Shown here: one piece after another, positions 33,707 to 42,301 of the stretch | Layout: each line of letters starts with the position of its first letter | How positions within the stretch are numbered: the stretch's first letter is position 1 | NCBI GenBank assembly: GCA_964420125.1 | Contig: CAYQQQ010000017.1 | Span: 1 to 64,000 of the forward strand | DNA length: 64,000 bases | From: CAYQQQ01 sp964420125 | GTDB lineage: Bacteria; Actinomycetota; Acidimicrobiia; Acidimicrobiales; Microtrichaceae | Direction of reading: 5' to 3' | The notes under the pieces: generated by a model | Told to the model about the DNA's origin: nothing | Database searches by the model: none | The model's input: only the letters and a program-made list of their open reading frames with translations | Program-made: the position numbers and the translations under genes

Positions 33707-36570
33707 GCGCCGTGGGCACCGCCGGCACCAACTCCGCTCACCAACGGGCCGACCGCGAACAGGGCGACCGCGGTCAAGCCGACACCGAGCGCTACCGGGT
33801 GCTGCTCGACCGCCTGGGGGCAACCTCGGCGAAGCTGGCCTCGGCCTTCATGGACATGGCCCCGGCCGTGGCCTACAGGGCCGGCTACGACGCCCTGGGG
33901 CTGTGGGCGGACATGGGCGAGCGCCTGGCCAACGGAGGATGGACCAACCTCGGGCTGGCCACCCGTCTGTTCCACCAGACCCCTCGCCTCCTGGAGCTGA
34001 TCGACATGGAGGAGCTGGACCTCCTCGTGCGGTGCGTGACCGCCTTGTCCAGCAGGGCGCCGGAGATGGCGGTCACCTGCCTCCGGGATGCCGAGGTGAC
34101 CCTCGAGATGCTCGCCCCGCAGGACCGTCGCTCGTTCCTGGTGCTGCTGCACCAGGTCGTGCAGCGCAGCTGGGCGGAGGCCGACCGCTGCCTCGAGCAG
34201 GTGCCGAAGCTCCTCGAGGGGGTCGACCCATCCGTGCGCACACCGCTGCTCGGCCTGGCCGCCGCTGCGGTGCAGGCCGAGGGACCGGGCGCCTTCGCCA
34301 CGATCCTCGCCGCGACGGAAGCGCTCGGCGGTCTGCCGGTGACCCTCCAGGACGAGCTCATGGCCGAGGGCTGCGCCATCGTGGCACCCCATCCCCTCGT
34401 CGGCCTCGAGCTCCTCGCCGGCGCGCCCGCGGTGGTGGAGCGCCTGGAGCCCGATGCCGCTCGCCGTTGGCGTGCAGCCGGCTGCGAGCTCCTCGGGGAG
34501 CCCGGCGGTCACGACAGGGCCACGGCCTGGTTCCGCCTCGAGTCCGCCCAGGCCCGGGACCTGCTCGCCGCCCTCGCCGGGCGTGTCGAGCTCGCCGAGG
34601 TCGCGTCGCTGCTGCGCCTCTACGCCCAGGCGCTCACCGGCAGGGAGCTCATCCTGCAACCCGTCGGGGTCCTGGCGGCCCGAGGACTGGGATGGTCGGC
34701 GTCCAGCGGGGCGACCACCGACGGCACCTCGGTGTTCCTCCCCCCCAGCATCGACGCCTTCGATGCCCACGACGCCAACCTCGCGGCCTACAAGGTGCAC
34801 ATCACCCTGCAGGCCGCTCGCCTCACCCACGGCTCCTTCGAGTTCCGTCTCGGCGTGGACGGGGCGCACCTGCCGGCGGAGGTGCAGGGTCGCCCGACGG
34901 TGACCCCGACGGATCCCCGCTGGCCGGACATGCACCAGCTCTACGCCCGATTCCCGCGTCGCCGGCTCTTCTCCTGGCTCTTCGCTCTGGCTGAGGGCAC
35001 CCGCATCGACGCGGTTGCGGCACGCGAGTACCCGGGGATCCGCGCCGCGCTCGATCGGTTGCGGGACCGGGCGGCCGCCGACCGCGCAGGCCGATCCCGC
35101 TGGAGCGCGCCCCAGGCGTTCGCCGAGAGCCTCGTGCTCGAGTCGCTGGGCCACCCGTCGTCGGCACCGATGGAGCTGCCCGGTACCGCCAGAGAGCTCC
35201 TCCACCTCCTCCGGCTCCCCGGTGCCACGGTGCAGGACGCCGCCGAGGTGGCAGCTGCGCTGTACGACCTGGCGGTGGCGATCCCCGAAGAGGTGCCCCG
35301 GGCCGACCGATCGGCAGGACAGCCCACCGGCGAGGCACCGCTGGGCGAGGAGCTCGCGCAGCCCGACCTCCACGGCGACTACCGACCCGAGACCGTGCAG
35401 GTGCTCGACCTGTTCGACGACGTCGACGAGCACGACCGGATCGCCCTCACCCACGACGAGCTGGCGGACCTGCTGAGCGACGTCGTCGAGATGCAGGGGG
35501 AGGACGGTCCCCTCGATCGGGCCGAGGTGGAGGCGCTGCTGGAGGAGCTGGAGCGCCGGGTCGCCGAGGAGTCCGAACAGGCCGAGGACGCGGCGCAGGC
35601 GGACGGCACCGACGCCGAGGAGCCGGAGGACCCTGACCACGGAGCCGATGCACCTGAGGTCACCTGGTTCCACTACGACGAGTGGGACCACAAGGCGCAC
35701 GACTACCGGCACGGGCACTGCCGCCTCGGCGAGCGCGCCGCACCCGAAGGTCCTCCCGGCGCCTACGAGGACTCCCTCTCCCAGCACCACAGCCTGGTCG
35801 TGCAGACCCGCCGCCGCTTCGAACAGCTGCGACCCGAGGCGTTCCGCAAGATCAACCGCCTCGAGGACGGCAGCGACATCGACCTCGACGAGGCCATCGC
35901 CTTCCACGCCGACAAGCTGGCCGGAGCGGGGCCGCTCGCGCGCTTCTACACCCGGCGCAACAAGATCGTGCGCGACGTGGCGGTGGCACTGCTCATCGAC
36001 CAGTCCGCCTCCACCAGGGAACCGGCGGCCGACGGCGAGCGACGCGTGATCGACGTCGTGCGCGACGCCACCGTGCTGATGGTGGAGGCGATCGAGGCGA
36101 CCGGCGATGCCTACGGCATCTACGGGTTCTCCGGCCAGGGCCACCAGAACGTCGAGCTCCTCGTCGTGAAGGAGCTCGATCAGCCCCTCGACGACGTGGT
36201 GCGAAGGAGGGTCGGGGGCATCGAACCGCTCGGGGCCACGCGGATGGGCCCTGCCATCCGCCACACCGTCGCCAAGCTGAACGACGTGGCGGCCAAGGTG
36301 AAGCTGCTGATCCTGGTCTCCGACGGCCGGCCCGAGGACGAGGACTACGGCCCGGAGCGAGGCAGCATCGACTACCCGCTGCACGACACCCACAAGGCGC
36401 TGCTGGAAGCGAGGCGCCGGCGGATCGAGCCCTTCCTCATCACCGTCGACAGCACCGGAGCGGACTACCTGGCGCAGATGTGCGACGACCTGGGCTACGA
36501 GGTCGTCGCAGACGTGGAATCCCTGCCGAGGCGCTTGACCCGCCTCTACCGCCACCTCACGACCGAGTAG
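33703..36570 (+). CDS. Large VWA-domain protein, NorD/CbbO-like partner of the ATPase
   Basis: A 955-residue protein. Residues 1-600 are mostly alpha-helical, repeat-like and without a recognised domain. An acidic stretch (about 590-645, rich in Glu/Asp) follows, then the C-terminal VWA domain (about 755-955). The metal-ion-dependent adhesion site is DQSAST, with a Thr in GGIEPLGATRMG and Asp in LILVSDGRPEDEDY. C-terminal layout matches NorD and CbbO, which pair with NorQ/CbbQ ATPases; here the N-terminal region is longer than in NorD. GTG 33703 overlaps the ATPase stop codon by four bases; GTG 33712 is an alternative. It probably recognises the client enzyme for the ATPase. Confidence 0.85.
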   Translation: MSAVGTAGTNSAHQRADREQGDRGQADTERYRVLLDRLGATSAKLASAFMDMAPAVAYRAGYDALGLWADMGERLANGGWTNLGLATRLFHQTPRLLELIDMEELDLLVRCVTALSSRAPEMAVTCLRDAEVTLEMLAPQDRRSFLVLLHQVVQRSWAEADRCLEQVPKLLEGVDPSVRTPLLGLAAAAVQAEGPGAFATILAATEALGGLPVTLQDELMAEGCAIVAPHPLVGLELLAGAPAVVERLEPDAARRWRAAGCELLGEPGGHDRATAWFRLESAQARDLLAALAGRVELAEVASLLRLYAQALTGRELILQPVGVLAARGLGWSASSGATTDGTSVFLPPSIDAFDAHDANLAAYKVHITLQAARLTHGSFEFRLGVDGAHLPAEVQGRPTVTPTDPRWPDMHQLYARFPRRRLFSWLFALAEGTRIDAVAAREYPGIRAALDRLRDRAAADRAGRSRWSAPQAFAESLVLESLGHPSSAPMELPGTARELLHLLRLPGATVQDAAEVAAALYDLAVAIPEEVPRADRSAGQPTGEAPLGEELAQPDLHGDYRPETVQVLDLFDDVDEHDRIALTHDELADLLSDVVEMQGEDGPLDRAEVEALLEELERRVAEESEQAEDAAQADGTDAEEPEDPDHGADAPEVTWFHYDEWDHKAHDYRHGHCRLGERAAPEGPPGAYEDSLSQHHSLVVQTRRRFEQLRPEAFRKINRLEDGSDIDLDEAIAFHADKLAGAGPLARFYTRRNKIVRDVAVALLIDQSASTREPAADGERRVIDVVRDATVLMVEAIEATGDAYGIYGFSGQGHQNVELLVVKELDQPLDDVVRRRVGGIEPLGATRMGPAIRHTVAKLNDVAAKVKLLILVSDGRPEDEDYGPERGSIDYPLHDTHKALLEARRRRIEPFLITVDSTGADYLAQMCDDLGYEVVADVESLPRRLTRLYRHLTTE

Positions 36571-36585
36571 CTCCCACCCGCGGGC

Positions 36586-37584
36586 TCAGGCGAGCGTGGC
36601 GACCAGGACCGCCTTGATGGTGTGGAGGCGGTTCTCCGCCTGGTCGAACACGATGCTCGCCGGCGAGCGGAACACCTCGTCGGTGACCTCGAGGCCCTCG
36701 GCCATGCCGGTCTCCGCCATGATCTGCGCCCCCACGGTGGTGTTGGCGTCGTGGAAGGCCGGGAGGCAGTGCATGAACTTCACCGCCGGGTTCCCCGAAG
36801 CCTCCAGCAGGGCGCGGTTCACCTGGAACGGCGTGAGCAGCGCCACTCGGTCGGCCCACACGGAGTGGTCCTCGCCCATCGACACCCACACATCGGTGTG
36901 GATGAAGTCGACGCCGTCCACAGCCTCCTCGGGTTGGTCGGTGACGGCGATCCGGGCACCGGTGCCTGCGGCGACCTGGCGCGCGGTGGCCACCACGTGC
37001 TCTGGTGGTTGGAGGTCCCTCGGGCCGCACAGGCGAACGTCGGCGCCCATGAGGGCGCCCATGACCAGCAGCGAGCGGCCCATGTTGTAGCGGCAGTCCC
37101 CGCAGAAGGCGTAGCGGAGATCCCGGTACTCCTTGTTCGAGGACTCGTGCATGGTCAGGAAGTCCGCCAGCATCTGCGTGGGATGCCACTCGTTGGTGAG
37201 CCCGTTGTAGACGGGGACCCCAGCGTGCTGCGCCAGCTCCTCGATGCCCGACTGCTCGCTGCCCCTGAACTCGATGGCGTCGTACATCCTCCCGAGCACC
37301 CGGGCCGTGTCCTCGATCGACTCCTTGTGACCCAGCTGCGACCCGGATGGGTCGAGGTAGGTGACGTGCGCTCCCTGGTCGTGGGCGGCCACCTCGAAGC
37401 TCGCCCTCGTTCGGGTGGAGGTCTTCTCGAAGATCAGGGCGATCTCCCTGCCGCCGAGGCGCTGCTCCTCGGTGCCGGCGTACTTCGCGGCCTTGAGGTC
37501 GCCGGACAGCCGCAGCAGGTAGCGCAGCTCGTCGGGGGTGAAGTCGAGCTCCTTGAGGAAGCTCCGGTTGCGGAGGTTGTACAC
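36586..37584 (-). CDS. arcB: Ornithine carbamoyltransferase (arginine deiminase pathway)
   Basis: A 332-residue carbamoyltransferase. The carbamoyl-phosphate motif is EKTSTRTR (residues 53-60), followed by the conserved HPTQ of NEWHPTQMLADFLT. The ornithine loop HCLPAF is in KFMHCLPAFHD near residue 270. The final gene of an arc operon, 16 bases after arginine deiminase, so it is assigned to the catabolic step: citrulline plus phosphate to ornithine and carbamoyl phosphate. Starts with GTG 37584 after GGGAG. Stop codon faces the VWA gene. Confidence 0.92.
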   Translation of the reverse strand: MYNLRNRSFLKELDFTPDELRYLLRLSGDLKAAKYAGTEEQRLGGREIALIFEKTSTRTRASFEVAAHDQGAHVTYLDPSGSQLGHKESIEDTARVLGRMYDAIEFRGSEQSGIEELAQHAGVPVYNGLTNEWHPTQMLADFLTMHESSNKEYRDLRYAFCGDCRYNMGRSLLVMGALMGADVRLCGPRDLQPPEHVVATARQVAAGTGARIAVTDQPEEAVDGVDFIHTDVWVSMGEDHSVWADRVALLTPFQVNRALLEASGNPAVKFMHCLPAFHDANTTVGAQIMAETGMAEGLEVTDEVFRSPASIVFDQAENRLHTIKAVLVATLA

Positions 37585-37600
37585 GGTGGCTCCCGTGGGT

Positions 37601-38821
37601 TCAGAACGCCGGATCGCGTTCGATCGGACAGGTCATGCAGTGGGATCCGCCACGACCCCGGCCCAGCTCGAAGCCCTCGATGGTGATGACCTCGACGCCG
37701 GCCTTGCGCAGGGCGGTGTTGGTCCCGACGTTGCGCTCGTAGGCCACGACCACCCCGGGCTCCAACGCCACCACGTTGTTCCCGTCGTCCCACTGCTCCC
37801 GCTCGGCTTCGAAGTGGTCCCCTCCGGTGGGGATCACCCGCATGCTCCCGACCCCGAGCGCGAGCGACATCGCCTCGACCAACGAACCATGTTGCTCCTC
37901 CACCACCAGGTCCTCCGGGGAGTCCCCCGGCCGGACCCTCCAGGTTCGAGCCCCGCCGACCACCTCGGGGAACAGCGTCACCAGGTCCCGGTCGCACATC
38001 GTGATGACGGTGTCGAGGTGCATGTAGCTGCGGGACTTGGGCAGGTGCACGGCCAGCACCTGCTCCATCGCCCCGGCCCTGAACAGCTCGCGGGCGATGA
38101 CCAGCACCGCCTGGGGGGTGGTGCGCTCCCCCATCCCGATCATGACCGTGCCGTTGCCGATCGGCTGGACGTCGCCGCCCTCGACGTGGCAGCTGCCCCA
38201 GTCCTCGGACGCCCCGCCGAGCCACACCGAGAGCTGCTCGCCGCGGAACATCGGGTGGAAGCGGTAGATCGCCTCCATGATCGACGACTCGGGCTTGCGC
38301 GCCGGCTTGGTCATCGGGTTGAGGGTGTACCCCGCGCCGATCCAGCACGACGGATCGCGCTGGAAGAGGAAGTTCGGCAGCGGCGGCAGCAGCATGGCGT
38401 TGGGGTCGCTCGACTGCCAGACCAGCCCCAGGTCCGAGGTGACGTCGTCGCGGGTGACCCCTCCGATGAGGAACTCCGCCACCTCGACCGGCGTCGCCTC
38501 GCGGACCCAGCGGTGGGCCCGCTCCACGGCGCCGATTCCGATCTGGCGCTCACCGAGGATGTGGGCGAGGACCCAGTTCGCGGCATCCGCGCCCTCGAGG
38601 GCCTCTGCCAGCAACGTCTCCGCCTCGAAGACCTCGATGCCCCGCTCGCGCATGACCTCGCAGAACGCGTCGTGCTCGCGCTTGGCCTGGGCGACCCACA
38701 TCACGTCGTCGAAGAGCAGCTCCTCCGCGTTCGACGGCGTCAGCCGGTTGTGCTCGAGGCCGGGGCGGTGCACGATCACCTTCCGCAGCGCTCCGACCTC
38801 CGAGTAGACGCCGAGACCCAT
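37601..38821 (-). CDS. arcA: Arginine deiminase
   Basis: A 406-residue amidinotransferase-fold enzyme that hydrolyses arginine to citrulline and ammonia. It opens with GVYSEVGALRKVIVHRPG. Catalytic residues lie in FQRDPS (Asp), MHLDTVITM (His/Asp) and the C-terminal GRGRGGSHCMTCPIERDP, where the first Cys is the nucleophile. AAGGAGGA precedes ATG 38821. It follows carbamate kinase by two bases. The length is normal for bacterial ArcA. Confidence 0.95.
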   Translation of the reverse strand: MGLGVYSEVGALRKVIVHRPGLEHNRLTPSNAEELLFDDVMWVAQAKREHDAFCEVMRERGIEVFEAETLLAEALEGADAANWVLAHILGERQIGIGAVERAHRWVREATPVEVAEFLIGGVTRDDVTSDLGLVWQSSDPNAMLLPPLPNFLFQRDPSCWIGAGYTLNPMTKPARKPESSIMEAIYRFHPMFRGEQLSVWLGGASEDWGSCHVEGGDVQPIGNGTVMIGMGERTTPQAVLVIARELFRAGAMEQVLAVHLPKSRSYMHLDTVITMCDRDLVTLFPEVVGGARTWRVRPGDSPEDLVVEEQHGSLVEAMSLALGVGSMRVIPTGGDHFEAEREQWDDGNNVVALEPGVVVAYERNVGTNTALRKAGVEVITIEGFELGRGRGGSHCMTCPIERDPAF

Positions 38822-38823
38822 GG

Positions 38824-39804
38824 TCAGTCCTCCTTGAGAGACGTTGGTGGCGGAGTCGCCGGGACCGGGGTGGTGGCGACGCCGTCGAGCTGGCTCGAGA
38901 TGCAGGTGCCCGCGGTGCCGGCCACGAGGCCGTCGATGTCCCGGAGCCGGCCGATCATCGCCGGACGACCGGTGGCACGGGCGAAGTCGCAGGCGGCGGT
39001 GACCTTCGGGAGCATCGAACCGGCAGCGAACTCCGCCGAGTGCCCCGACAGCAGGGCATCGGGGTCCGCGGCCGTGACCAACCGCTGTTGGGGGGTGCCG
39101 AAGCCCAGGAACGCCCCCTCGGTGTCGGTCGCCATCACGAACGCATCGGCATCGAGGTCGCGCGCCAGGAGCCCGCTGGCGTGGTCCTTGTCGATGACGG
39201 CCTCGACCCCTGCGAGGCGTCCGGCCCCGTCCGCGGCCACCGGTATCCCACCGCCACCGGCGCAGATCACCGCGCAGCCGGCCTCGACCAGACGACGGAT
39301 CTGGGCCTCCTCGACGATGCGCACCGGTGCCGGCGAGGGCACGACCCGCCGGAGCGAGTCGCCGTCGGGCCGGAACGCCCAGCCGTGCTCGGAAGCGAGC
39401 TCAGCAGCTTCCGCTGAGCCGTACAGGGGGCCGATCGGCTTGGAGGGATCCTGGAAGGCGGCGTCCCCGGGATCGACCTCGATCATCGTCAACAGGGTCG
39501 CCAGCGGTGGCTCACCGTCCAGCCGGTTGCCCAGCTCCTGTTCGATCAGGTAGCCGATCATCCCCTGGCTCTCCGCGCCGAGCACGTCCAGCGGGTAGGG
39601 CGGCACGGGCGTGTAGGCGGCCGCTTCGAGCGCCAGCAGCCCGATCTGGGGCCCGTTGCCGTGGGAGACCACGAGCTGGTGGGCGCGGGCGACCGTCGCC
39701 AGGTGATCGCAGGCGACCGCCACGTTGGCGCGCTGGTTCTGCACCGTCATCGGCTCGCCCCGCTGCAGCAGGGCGTTGCCGCCGAGCGCCACCACCACCC
39801 TCAT
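38824..39804 (-). CDS. arcC: Carbamate kinase
   Basis: A 326-residue enzyme that makes ATP and carbamate from carbamoyl phosphate and ADP. It begins RVVVALGGNALLQRGEP, and carries VVSHGNGPQIG, GAESQGMIGY, CAGGGGIPV and the KDHASGLLA segment of the amino-acid kinase family. Carbamate kinases usually have about 310 residues; a Pro/Thr tail adds a few here. ATG 39804 overlaps the antiporter stop codon by four bases. Together with arcA and arcB it yields one ATP per arginine. Confidence 0.94.
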   Translation of the reverse strand: MRVVVALGGNALLQRGEPMTVQNQRANVAVACDHLATVARAHQLVVSHGNGPQIGLLALEAAAYTPVPPYPLDVLGAESQGMIGYLIEQELGNRLDGEPPLATLLTMIEVDPGDAAFQDPSKPIGPLYGSAEAAELASEHGWAFRPDGDSLRRVVPSPAPVRIVEEAQIRRLVEAGCAVICAGGGGIPVAADGAGRLAGVEAVIDKDHASGLLARDLDADAFVMATDTEGAFLGFGTPQQRLVTAADPDALLSGHSAEFAAGSMLPKVTAACDFARATGRPAMIGRLRDIDGLVAGTAGTCISSQLDGVATTPVPATPPPTSLKED

Positions 39805-41225
39805 CCGCCACCTCCGCTCGCGACGGCCTCCTGGGGCCTCCACGGCGGAGCCGGCTCCGGCTCGCCCATGCGGCGGCGCTGGAACCGGTACACGGGCACG
39901 CCCAGGACGAGGGCACCGCCGGCCATCAGGTACGGCGCCCAGTACACCCACGCGCTGTGGCCCGTGTTGCGGGAGTAGACGATGAACAGCACCGAGAACA
40001 CCAGCGCCACGACGGCGACCACCGCATCGCGGACGAACCTCGGGGTGTGCAGCTCCCGGTGGTCGATCCACCGCCACTTCAACTGCGCCAGCGCCGAGAA
40101 CCCGTAGGGGATGGCGGAGGTGATCCCGGTCATGAGCACGAGCGTGGTGAACACGGTGGCACCACCGGAGCCCAGGTAGTCCAGGATCATGGCGACGGAG
40201 GCCAAGGCGGTGGACAGCACGATCCCGAAGGCCGGCACACCGCGCCTCGAGACCCGCTGGAACTGCCGCGGGAACAGGCCATCGGTCGCCGCGGCCAGGG
40301 GCATCTCGGCGCAGATCATGGTCCAGCCGTTGAGCGCGCCGATGCCCGAGACGATCACGGCGAGCGCCATCACGTCGCCAGCCCAGCTGCCACCGAAGAT
40401 CTGGTCGGCGGCCACCGAGAACGGCGCCGAGGCCTTCGCCAGCTCGTCGCTGGGGACGATGCCGAACACGGCGGTCAGCGAGAGCAGGTACACCACGGCG
40501 GTCGCCAGGGTGCCCAGGATCGTGGCTCGTCCGATGTTGCGATCGGGATCGCGCACCTTGCCCGCCGCGACCGCCGCAGTCTCCACACCGAGGTAGGAGA
40601 ACAGCGCGATGGCCATGCCGCCCCCGATCGCCGTGACCGCGCTGTCGCCGCTGGCGTTGAAGGGGGTGAAGTTGGCGCGCCGCACGAAGAACAGCCCGAC
40701 GATCGCCATGAACGCGAGAGCGGCGAACTTCACCACCGTGGTCACCACCTGCATCGAGCCCATGTTCTTGACCCCCGAGAGGTTCACCAGCGCGGGGATC
40801 CACAGGCCGACCAGCACCAGCGCCACCGAGACCACCTTCTTGTGGTCGGTGTTCACGAACTGCTCGACGTAGAGCACCCATCCCACGGCGATGGCGGCGT
40901 TGCCGGCCCAGGCGGTGATCCAGTAGGACCAGGCGTTGGCGAAGCCCACTGCGTTGCCGAAGGCGGTGCGGGCGTAGGCGTAGGGACCGCCGTCGGCCGG
41001 CATGCGGCGTGACAGCTCGGCGAAGAGCAGCGCCAACGCCAGCGCCCCCACGGTGGTCAACGCCATCGACACCAGGCTGATGGGCCCGTAGGCGGCCAGC
41101 GAGGTGGGCATGTTGAAGATGCCGACGCCGATAATGCTGCCCACGATCAGGGCGATCGCCACGGGGAGTCCGAAGCGAGGCGGGCCGGGGGGGCCGCTCC
41201 CGGCGGTGAGGGGCTGCTCGCTCAC
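39801..41225 (-). CDS. arcD: APC-family amino-acid antiporter (probable arginine/ornithine exchanger)
   Basis: A 474-residue transporter with about 12 membrane segments. The first contains LIVGSIIGVGIFNMP, the APC-superfamily substrate-binding helix, and the sixth begins ALFSYLGVETAAV. As first gene of an arginine deiminase operon, it probably imports arginine and exports ornithine. GTG 41225 is chosen near where family similarity begins; GTG 41285 would add 20 residues. Neither has a strong ribosome binding site. The name arcD rests on fold and context, because several APC subfamilies exchange other amino acids. Confidence 0.82.
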   Translation of the reverse strand: MSEQPLTAGSGPPGPPRFGLPVAIALIVGSIIGVGIFNMPTSLAAYGPISLVSMALTTVGALALALLFAELSRRMPADGGPYAYARTAFGNAVGFANAWSYWITAWAGNAAIAVGWVLYVEQFVNTDHKKVVSVALVLVGLWIPALVNLSGVKNMGSMQVVTTVVKFAALAFMAIVGLFFVRRANFTPFNASGDSAVTAIGGGMAIALFSYLGVETAAVAAGKVRDPDRNIGRATILGTLATAVVYLLSLTAVFGIVPSDELAKASAPFSVAADQIFGGSWAGDVMALAVIVSGIGALNGWTMICAEMPLAAATDGLFPRQFQRVSRRGVPAFGIVLSTALASVAMILDYLGSGGATVFTTLVLMTGITSAIPYGFSALAQLKWRWIDHRELHTPRFVRDAVVAVVALVFSVLFIVYSRNTGHSAWVYWAPYLMAGGALVLGVPVYRFQRRRMGEPEPAPPWRPQEAVASGGGG

Positions 41226-41418
41226 GTCACCCGCCGCGGCGGGCTCGGCGCAGGAGGCCGGCCAGGTTCGATGGCGGTCGGACACGAGGCCGGCTGCACG
41301 GTCACCAGAAGGACGATAACGACCAGGAGCGCGGATGCGCGGCCCTCGGAAGGTTTCACCTCGAGTTCACGGCGAGGCCACCGATCATCCACGCCGAGCT
41401 CTCGGGAGGGGACCGGTC

Positions 41419-42213
41419 TCAACTCGGGGCCGGGACCTGTGCGCTCGGCGCGCCCAGGGCGACGGACACCTCATGCGCGGCCACCGTCGCCGCTCGTCCC
41501 AGAGCCCGTAGACGCGACTTCGGCACCCGGTCGACCGGTCCGCTGAGCCCGACGGTCGCCACCACCGACCCCCCGAGGTCGAGCACCGGCGCGGCGACGC
41601 ATCGCACGCCCTCCTGCAGCTCCTCGTCGTCGACGGCGTAGCCCCGTCGCCGCACCGCTCGAAGGTCCGACTCCAACGCCACCTGATCGCAGATGGTGCG
41701 GCGGGTGTAGGGCTCCGACGTCCGGGGCAGCCGAGCGCGGCGCTCGGAGGGCTCCGACCAGGCGAGCAGCACCTTGCCCGTCGCCGAGGCGTGCAGCACC
41801 GGTGCGGCACCGAGGTCCGTCTCCACCGACACACGGCCCTCCGGACGCTCCTGCAGCACGTAGAGCCCTCCGGTGGCGGTGGCGACGGCGAGGTGGGCGG
41901 TCTCGCCCTGCTCCAGCACCAGCCGCCTCAGCACCGGGGCAGCGGCCTGGCGCACGTCGAGCGAGCGCAGGACGCGTCCGGCCAGGCGCACGACCGCCAC
42001 CGACAGCGTCCAGCGCCGACTCGTGGGGTCTTGGAGCACGTAGCCCCTCCGCTCGAGCACGACGAGCAGGCGATGCACGTTCGCCTTGTCGGCACCGACC
42101 AGCTCCGCCAGCCCGGTGACCCCGACGCCCTGGGCCGGGTCGGGCAGCATCGAGAGCACCTCGAGCAGATCCAGTCCGGTCTCGAGGGTGCCCCCTCGAC
42201 GAGGCTCCGTCAT
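41419..42213 (-). CDS. IclR-family transcriptional regulator
   Basis: A 264-residue regulator. The winged helix covers about residues 10-75 (GLDLLEVLSMLPDPAQGVGVTGLAELVGADKANVHRLLVVLE), and the effector domain about 80-255, with HASATGKVLLAW and the RRRGYAVDDEELQEGVRCVAAPV signature. ATG 42213 is followed closely by family similarity; a weak TAGGGT box and GTGGGGAC lie upstream. It is divergent from the sugar-acid operon, and two tandem palindromes lie between. It therefore probably represses that operon, and not the arginine operon behind it, although it is on the same strand as the latter with 193 bases between. Confidence 0.9.
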   Translation of the reverse strand: MTEPRRGGTLETGLDLLEVLSMLPDPAQGVGVTGLAELVGADKANVHRLLVVLERRGYVLQDPTSRRWTLSVAVVRLAGRVLRSLDVRQAAAPVLRRLVLEQGETAHLAVATATGGLYVLQERPEGRVSVETDLGAAPVLHASATGKVLLAWSEPSERRARLPRTSEPYTRRTICDQVALESDLRAVRRRGYAVDDEELQEGVRCVAAPVLDLGGSVVATVGLSGPVDRVPKSRLRALGRAATVAAHEVSVALGAPSAQVPAPS

Positions 42214-42243
42214 CGTCCCCACACCCGGCGACCCTACCGGGCC

Positions 42244-42280
42244 GTTGTCATATCGGCAACCTCGTTGACAGTCCGTCAAC
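42244..42280. promoter_or_regulatory. Two tandem palindromes GTTGnC-N5-GnCAAC (IclR operators)
   Basis: GTTGTC-ATATC-GGCAAC (42244-42260) and GTTGAC-AGTCC-GTCAAC (42264-42280) follow the same pattern; the second is a perfect 6-bp inverted repeat. Centres are 20 bp apart, nearly two helical turns, so two dimers could bind one face. The second contains the -35 box of the operon promoter. Confidence 0.65.
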
Positions 42281-42293
42281 GCTGCACTACACC
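42265..42293 (+). promoter_or_regulatory. Promoter TTGACA-17-TACACC, leaderless start of the sugar-acid operon
   Basis: TTGACA (42265-42270) and TACACC (42288-42293) are exactly 17 bases apart. The -10 box ends eight bases before GTG 42302, so transcription likely begins at the start codon. An IclR-like palindrome covers the -35 box. Confidence 0.6.
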
Positions 42294-42301
42294 TCCTCGC
42301 G

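Noticed and set aside
41222..41422. A 66-codon minus-strand frame between IclR and the antiporter with a hydrophobic stretch
   Set aside because: It needs a TTG start, has no clear ribosome binding site and no relatives I recognise. The hydrophobic run could arise by chance.
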